Below the pieces are notes generated by a model. That model was given only the letters and a program-made list of their open reading frames with translations. It was not told where the DNA came from and searched no databases. Shown one piece after another: positions 60,023 through 64,000 of a DNA stretch of 64,000 nt (positions are counted from its first letter, which is position 1; each line of letters opens with the position of its first letter). Source of the DNA: Cytophagales bacterium (lineage in GTDB: Bacteria; Bacteroidota; Bacteroidia; Cytophagales; Cyclobacteriaceae). The stretch is from positions 1,533,501-1,597,500 of the forward strand of contig JAWPMT010000005.1 of assembly GCA_033344775.1 (NCBI GenBank). Direction: 5' to 3'. A program made the translations under genes and the position numbers.

Positions 60023-60113
60023 CGCCGGTTTTCTATATTTGACCTAGCATTGTATGTCTTCCGGAGAATAGTTCGTTCTATACTAATTCCGTGATATAGT
60101 TTTAGACAGATTC

Positions 60114-61646
60114 ATGAAACACGCATTACGTTCGATCGCCCTTATACTTCCTATATTTCTTGCCTACATTTCTCATGCCCAGGAAACCGCATCGGAACTC
60201 TACGATTTTGGTAAAATCTATGAAGAGCGGGGAGAATTCGATAAAGCACTGGAAAATTATCTGGCAGCGAAAGAAAAGAAAAATTCCATTCGCGCTGTGA
60301 ATTACAAGATCATGGCACTGGAAATGGCTTTGGGTGAACGTCGGGAGGAACCTTTGGATCAGTTATTAGAATCTCGGGAAACCGATGGCAGAAAAGATGA
60401 ATTGTATCTCTACTATCTTGGCAAAGCATACGACTACCGTTACGAATTTCAAAAAGCAAGCGACAGCTATGAATCACTACTCAATGGCGCTCGTTCTTTG
60501 TCTAATACACATGAGGAGATTGTGAAGGAAGCTTTGGCACTGACTCAAAGAAAGATGGAAGCATTTGCCAATCCGGATAATTACGAAATCCAGCAATTAC
60601 CAGCTCCCATTAACTCGCCATTTGCCGACTTATCCCCTACTTACTTCAAAGAAAAACATGAGCTGCTGTTTGCTTCTTCTCGCTCATCCTATGAAGGAGA
60701 TGAAAAATTTGACATCTATCACGCCAAAGGCGATGCCGCCGACTGGTCGAACATCTCGACAGTACCGGTGTTAGGTCAATTTGATCGACAGACCGCTAAC
60801 ATTGAAGTAGTAGATGAAGATGGAAAACTGTTCCTGTTCAATCCAGCCAAAGGGGGCGATTTGTTCTTCAGCGAAACTGTGAACGGCTCGTGGCAGATCC
60901 CTACTGAATTTGACTCCAAGATCACTAGCACGCATCTGGAATCTCATTTCTTCATCAATGAGCATGAGGATCGGATCATCTTCGCTTCAGCGAAAAATGC
61001 CAAGAAAACCGGATTGGACCTCTATCAATCTTTCAAAGATCCCGAAACTGGAAAATGGACCAAGCCTGCTCCCTTTGCCAATATCATTAACAGTGAATAT
61101 GACGAGGACAGTCCTTATCTGACACATGATGAAAAAACTTTGTATTTCAGCTCCAATGGACATGATGGGATCGGAGGCTATGACGTATTCAAAAGTGAAT
61201 TTGATGAAGCTACCAGTACCTGGTCAGAACCTGAGAATTTGGGTTTTCCCGTTAATTCGCCAGAAGATGAAATACATTTCAAGATCAATGCCGATGGGAA
61301 ATCAGGCTATTTCAGTTCGAACCGTCTGCATACAATGGGTGACTTTGACATATATTTCTATTTTGAGATCAGCAAAGTAAAGATTGAAGGAAAGGTATTT
61401 GACGAAGCTTCTAAACGATTGCTCTCAGACGTAGAGGTCGTTTTCACTCCTTCGAAGTACGAAGATGAAAAGTTCAGGTCCAATACCAGCGGACGAGGCG
61501 TTTACCAAATGGAGATCATCTCAGATGAAACGTATTATGTAGAGATCAAAAGAGGTGATGAGGTGATCTTTACAGATGAATTTGAGATCCATGAGGTAGG
61601 TGGAGAGTACGCTACTACTCACATCAAGGATTTCATAATCCGATGA
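60114..61646 (+). CDS. PorE-like TPR/beta-propeller protein lacking OmpA, paralogue 3
   Basis: This 510-residue protein has a signal peptide (cleaved after ISHAQ), TPR segments (ELYDFGKIYEERGEFDKALENYLAAKEKKN), the same PD40 propeller (DSPYLTHDEKTLYFSSNGHDGIGGYDVFKSEFD, then EDEIHFKINADGKSGYFSSNR) and the regulatory sandwich (SDVEVVFTPSKYEDEKF). It ends 12 residues after the sandwich and so lacks the OmpA peptidoglycan-binding domain of its neighbours. It may act as a soluble or membrane-attached partner of the other two. Confidence 0.8.
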   Translation: MKHALRSIALILPIFLAYISHAQETASELYDFGKIYEERGEFDKALENYLAAKEKKNSIRAVNYKIMALEMALGERREEPLDQLLESRETDGRKDELYLYYLGKAYDYRYEFQKASDSYESLLNGARSLSNTHEEIVKEALALTQRKMEAFANPDNYEIQQLPAPINSPFADLSPTYFKEKHELLFASSRSSYEGDEKFDIYHAKGDAADWSNISTVPVLGQFDRQTANIEVVDEDGKLFLFNPAKGGDLFFSETVNGSWQIPTEFDSKITSTHLESHFFINEHEDRIIFASAKNAKKTGLDLYQSFKDPETGKWTKPAPFANIINSEYDEDSPYLTHDEKTLYFSSNGHDGIGGYDVFKSEFDEATSTWSEPENLGFPVNSPEDEIHFKINADGKSGYFSSNRLHTMGDFDIYFYFEISKVKIEGKVFDEASKRLLSDVEVVFTPSKYEDEKFRSNTSGRGVYQMEIISDETYYVEIKRGDEVIFTDEFEIHEVGGEYATTHIKDFIIR

Positions 61647-61835
61647 TCAAGATTTAAATGATCATGTAGCCGGCTAATAGTAGGTCTGCAATCTTACCTC
61701 AGGGTATTTTTACTACCAAGGATGACTGGTAAATGTTATCATTGCGTTCTCATTAAGTTGTAATACACGACTAATAATCGTTATTACTCAGAAAACCTGC
61801 GTCGGAAAAGGTGAAAGCTTAAGAGCTAAATTATC

Positions 61836-63437
61836 TTGGTAAGATCGACGAATACAGGGAGAGAACAATTCATTCTCTTAGCTAAAGAAATAGGTATACC
61901 CTTTATCCTATTTTTTCTGTCATGCACTTTCCTGCATATAACTTCCTTCGGACAAAGTGTACCTCCTGATCTCAAATTCAGAAAGTACGGACTAAAAGAA
62001 GGGCTATCTCAAGTCACTGCACGTTGCATGCAGGAAGATCAAACTGGATACATGTGGATTGGGACACAAGAAGGGCTCAATCGTTTTGACGGCTCAGGTT
62101 TCAAGGTGTTTAGACATAACCCTGATGACGAAAAAAGCCTTTCGAGTAGTTTCATTTATGATTTGTTGGTAGACAGCCAAAATCGCCTTTGGGTAGGCAC
62201 AAATGCAGGGATTAATCTTTATAATGATACCCTACAGCAATTTTTGAATTGGCGGCATCAAACAGATGAAAATAATTCTTTAAGCGACGATCATGTATTG
62301 TCTCTATTTGAAGACAGTCAGCAAAGAATTTGGGTGGGCACTTCAAACGGACTCAATCTCATAGACCCGATCAGTGGCACTTTCCGCCGGTATGTCTATG
62401 ATGAATCAAAGCCTGGTACCATCAGCAATAATCATATTAATTCAATTGTTCAGGACGAACAAGGTAACCTTTGGATCGGCACCAATGACGGGCTGAATAA
62501 ATTCAATCCTAAAAAGGGGACTTTTAAAGTCCATCGTCATCAAGCAGAAAAGCCAGAAACTTTAAGTGATAATCGCATCAAAAGTTTGTTCATCGATCAT
62601 GAAGGCATTTTATGGATTGGTACACGCGAAGGTTTGAACAGCATCGATATGGCCAATGGCAGGATCAAACGATTCACGCACGATCCCGATCAAACTCATT
62701 CGATTAGTGATAATGATATATCAGTAATTTTCGAAGATCATCAGAAAAAGCTGTGGATTGGGACCGGGAATGGAGGCCTTAACCTTTTCAACAAAAATAC
62801 CTCACACTTCTCAAGATACCAGTATGATCCCCGAGATCCCTACTCCTTAAGTAATAATACTATATGGAGTATCCTGGAAGATCGTGATAAGAACCTATGG
62901 GTGGGCGTATCCGCCAAAGGTGTCAATTTCCACGATCGACAAACCGAGCGATTCAAACACTACAAGCATGTGCCTGAAGATGAAAATTCATTACTTCACA
63001 ACTCCGTAAGAGCAATCTTGCGCGATAAAACGCATCAACTTTGGATTGGAACTTTTGAGGGCATAAGTGTTTACGGTGTTCGGACAGGAAAAAGTAGAAG
63101 ATTCCAGCATGATCCGAAAGATCAGAATTCACTTGACGCGAATTACGTTTTATCCATCTTTCAAGATCTCGATAATCGCATTTGGGTAGGAACTTCCCGA
63201 GGGCTGAACCTTTATGATGCCGAAAAGCTGGAAGTATTCAAAAAACTGAGCGAACAACCTACGCCGTTACCCAATTCAGACTTGATTCCTTACTTTCAAT
63301 CACTTATTCCTGATTTGGACACCTACGCCATTGCTGAAAGTCACTTGAAGAAAGTCATCAAATGGTACTTCCTGATCGGTGAGAAGTTTGGTCTTGAACT
63401 GATCAATGAAGAAGAGGAAGGCTTACAGATCATTTAA
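61836..63437 (+). CDS. Reg_prop propeller protein with DUF5606-like C-terminus
   Basis: This 533-residue protein has a TTG start (uncertain) and a signal peptide. It has nine propeller repeats of the Reg_prop type, each with a WIGT.xGLN motif (for example WIGTQEGLNRF, WVGTSNGLNLI, WIGTNDGLNKF). In normal sensors the propeller is followed by a Y_Y_Y domain, a membrane helix and a kinase. Here, after LYDAEK (about residue 464), the chain goes into LEVFKKLSEQPTPLPNSD, then PYFQSLIPDLDTYAIAESHL and KKVIKWYFLIGEKFGLELI. That tail resembles the C-terminal half of DUF5606 proteins. The stop overlaps the convergent TolC stop by 4 bases. Confidence 0.72.
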   Translation: MVRSTNTGREQFILLAKEIGIPFILFFLSCTFLHITSFGQSVPPDLKFRKYGLKEGLSQVTARCMQEDQTGYMWIGTQEGLNRFDGSGFKVFRHNPDDEKSLSSSFIYDLLVDSQNRLWVGTNAGINLYNDTLQQFLNWRHQTDENNSLSDDHVLSLFEDSQQRIWVGTSNGLNLIDPISGTFRRYVYDESKPGTISNNHINSIVQDEQGNLWIGTNDGLNKFNPKKGTFKVHRHQAEKPETLSDNRIKSLFIDHEGILWIGTREGLNSIDMANGRIKRFTHDPDQTHSISDNDISVIFEDHQKKLWIGTGNGGLNLFNKNTSHFSRYQYDPRDPYSLSNNTIWSILEDRDKNLWVGVSAKGVNFHDRQTERFKHYKHVPEDENSLLHNSVRAILRDKTHQLWIGTFEGISVYGVRTGKSRRFQHDPKDQNSLDANYVLSIFQDLDNRIWVGTSRGLNLYDAEKLEVFKKLSEQPTPLPNSDLIPYFQSLIPDLDTYAIAESHLKKVIKWYFLIGEKFGLELINEEEEGLQII

Positions 63438-64000
63438 TCTTCTTCCGCAGTGTACAACAATTCGCTGTTCACAAAATCATATAACGTCAATCGTCTTAAT
63501 TCAAAGTAAGAAGTCCAGAAGCTGCGCAAGGCAGCGATATAGCTTCTTCGTGCCGCATCCTTTTCCGTCAGGGCAATGTTGAGGTTGGTAATGTCGATCT
63601 TCCCGATCAAATAACGATTTTGTGCGACCAGATAGCGCTCCTGCGCCACCTCATCCGATTTTTTAGAAATGGCGATCTGGCTCCGCAACACTTCGAATTG
63701 CTTCACCTGCGTAATTACTTCTTGTTCAAAATTTTGTTCTTCCTGACTAATGACAAACTCTGTCAATTGCTGGTTAGCAAGAGCTGTTTTACGGCTGGCT
63801 TTGTTTCTCCCCCAGTCAATCAATGGCATACTGAGTGTCACATTGACCCGCTGCTGATTGTTTGGATCGTTGTAACTATCATTGAATGTTTCACCTGCGG
63901 CGTTTAGGCCAAACGCTGCTGAAAAATTGGCCGAAAAACGATCTGCTTTTGCCCTTGCTACTTCTCGTTGCGCCTCCGTCCGTCTTCGCTCGAATGCCAG
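63434..64000 (-). CDS. TolC-family outer-membrane efflux protein, partial
   Basis: The frame is open from 63434 to the edge of the window and continues beyond it (start missing). The visible C-terminal 188 residues have the second-half pattern of TolC proteins: REVARAKADRFSANFSAAFGLN, VNVTLSMPLIDWGRNKASRKTALANQQL (bridging strand and helix), and a long coiled helix ending in RRSYIAALRSFWTSYFELRRLTLYDF. It probably belongs to an efflux operon that starts outside the window. It is convergent with the Reg_prop gene. Confidence 0.8.
   Translation of the reverse strand: MAFERRRTEAQREVARAKADRFSANFSAAFGLNAAGETFNDSYNDPNNQQRVNVTLSMPLIDWGRNKASRKTALANQQLTEFVISQEEQNFEQEVITQVKQFEVLRSQIAISKKSDEVAQERYLVAQNRYLIGKIDITNLNIALTEKDAARRSYIAALRSFWTSYFELRRLTLYDFVNSELLYTAEED

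Noticed and set aside
1-64000. CRISPR array, prophage, integron or insertion sequence
   Set aside because: No regular direct repeats with spacers, no transposase or integrase frames, and no terminal inverted repeats around a gene were seen.

Overview
The window reads as a chromosomal segment of a free-living, probably aquatic or marine member of the Bacteroidota (Cytophagales-like). This rests on Reg_prop sensors, DUF2490-, DUF6268- and DUF6515-type envelope proteins, PorE-like TPR/propeller/OmpA proteins, BlaI-M56 pairs, many short lipoprotein leaders and few recognisable Shine-Dalgarno sites. The exact genus is not visible. There is no integrase, transposase, phage module, CRISPR array or rRNA operon; one tRNA (Leu-CAA) is present.

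Layout. 0-6.5 kb: small or hypothetical envelope genes, a multiply frameshifted lipoprotein pseudogene, a cNMP-binding/AlbA_2 fusion, a GNAT enzyme and an AraC regulator. 6.5-14 kb: a UspA protein, an acuI-prpE pair (acrylate/propionate activation), an esterase, a GH16 glucanase and an outer-membrane barrel. 14-19.7 kb: a 964-residue hybrid-architecture histidine kinase, a DUF6515 protein, and a double-SRPBCC protein coupled to an AraC regulator. 20-25 kb: a MarR-controlled MMPL/LolA-like/barrel export operon. 25-27.3 kb: a 0.9-kb gene-free stretch, then a NarL-type two-component pair.

27.4-37.5 kb: two multicopper oxidases, a tyrosinase and a small haem-less cytochrome-like protein form a phenol-oxidising copper-enzyme group. 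Intertwined with it is a sulfur island (31.4-43.5 kb): two YeeE/YedE halves, DUF2892, DsrE, two Crp/Fnr regulators, SulP, and a persulfide-dioxygenase/rhodanese fusion. Four of its promoters carry a matching Crp/Fnr-type dyad (GTnA-N6-TnAC), which suggests one local regulon for sulfane sulfur uptake and oxidation. 43.5-44.2 kb is a non-coding series of repeated hairpin units. 44.3-47.9 kb is an adaptor/ATPase/TolC efflux operon with no permease. 48.6-51.4 kb is an autoregulated BlaI-M56-esterase operon with paired operators. 51.4-55.6 kb holds housekeeping genes (tRNA-Leu, hslV, pyruvate dehydrogenase E2, a YheT hydrolase) and an SRAP-like protein with its catalytic residues missing. 55.7-61.6 kb is a tandem family of three PorE-like propeller proteins, the last without its OmpA domain. 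The window ends with a Reg_prop protein whose C-terminus looks like the tail of a DUF5606 protein, and a truncated TolC gene.

The strongest leads for something new are the shared Crp/Fnr operator set, the Reg_prop/DUF5606 chimera, the active-site-less SRAP protein, the tyrosinase/mini-cytochrome/oxidase operon and the repeated hairpin units. I did not find a clear-cut new defence or mobile system.
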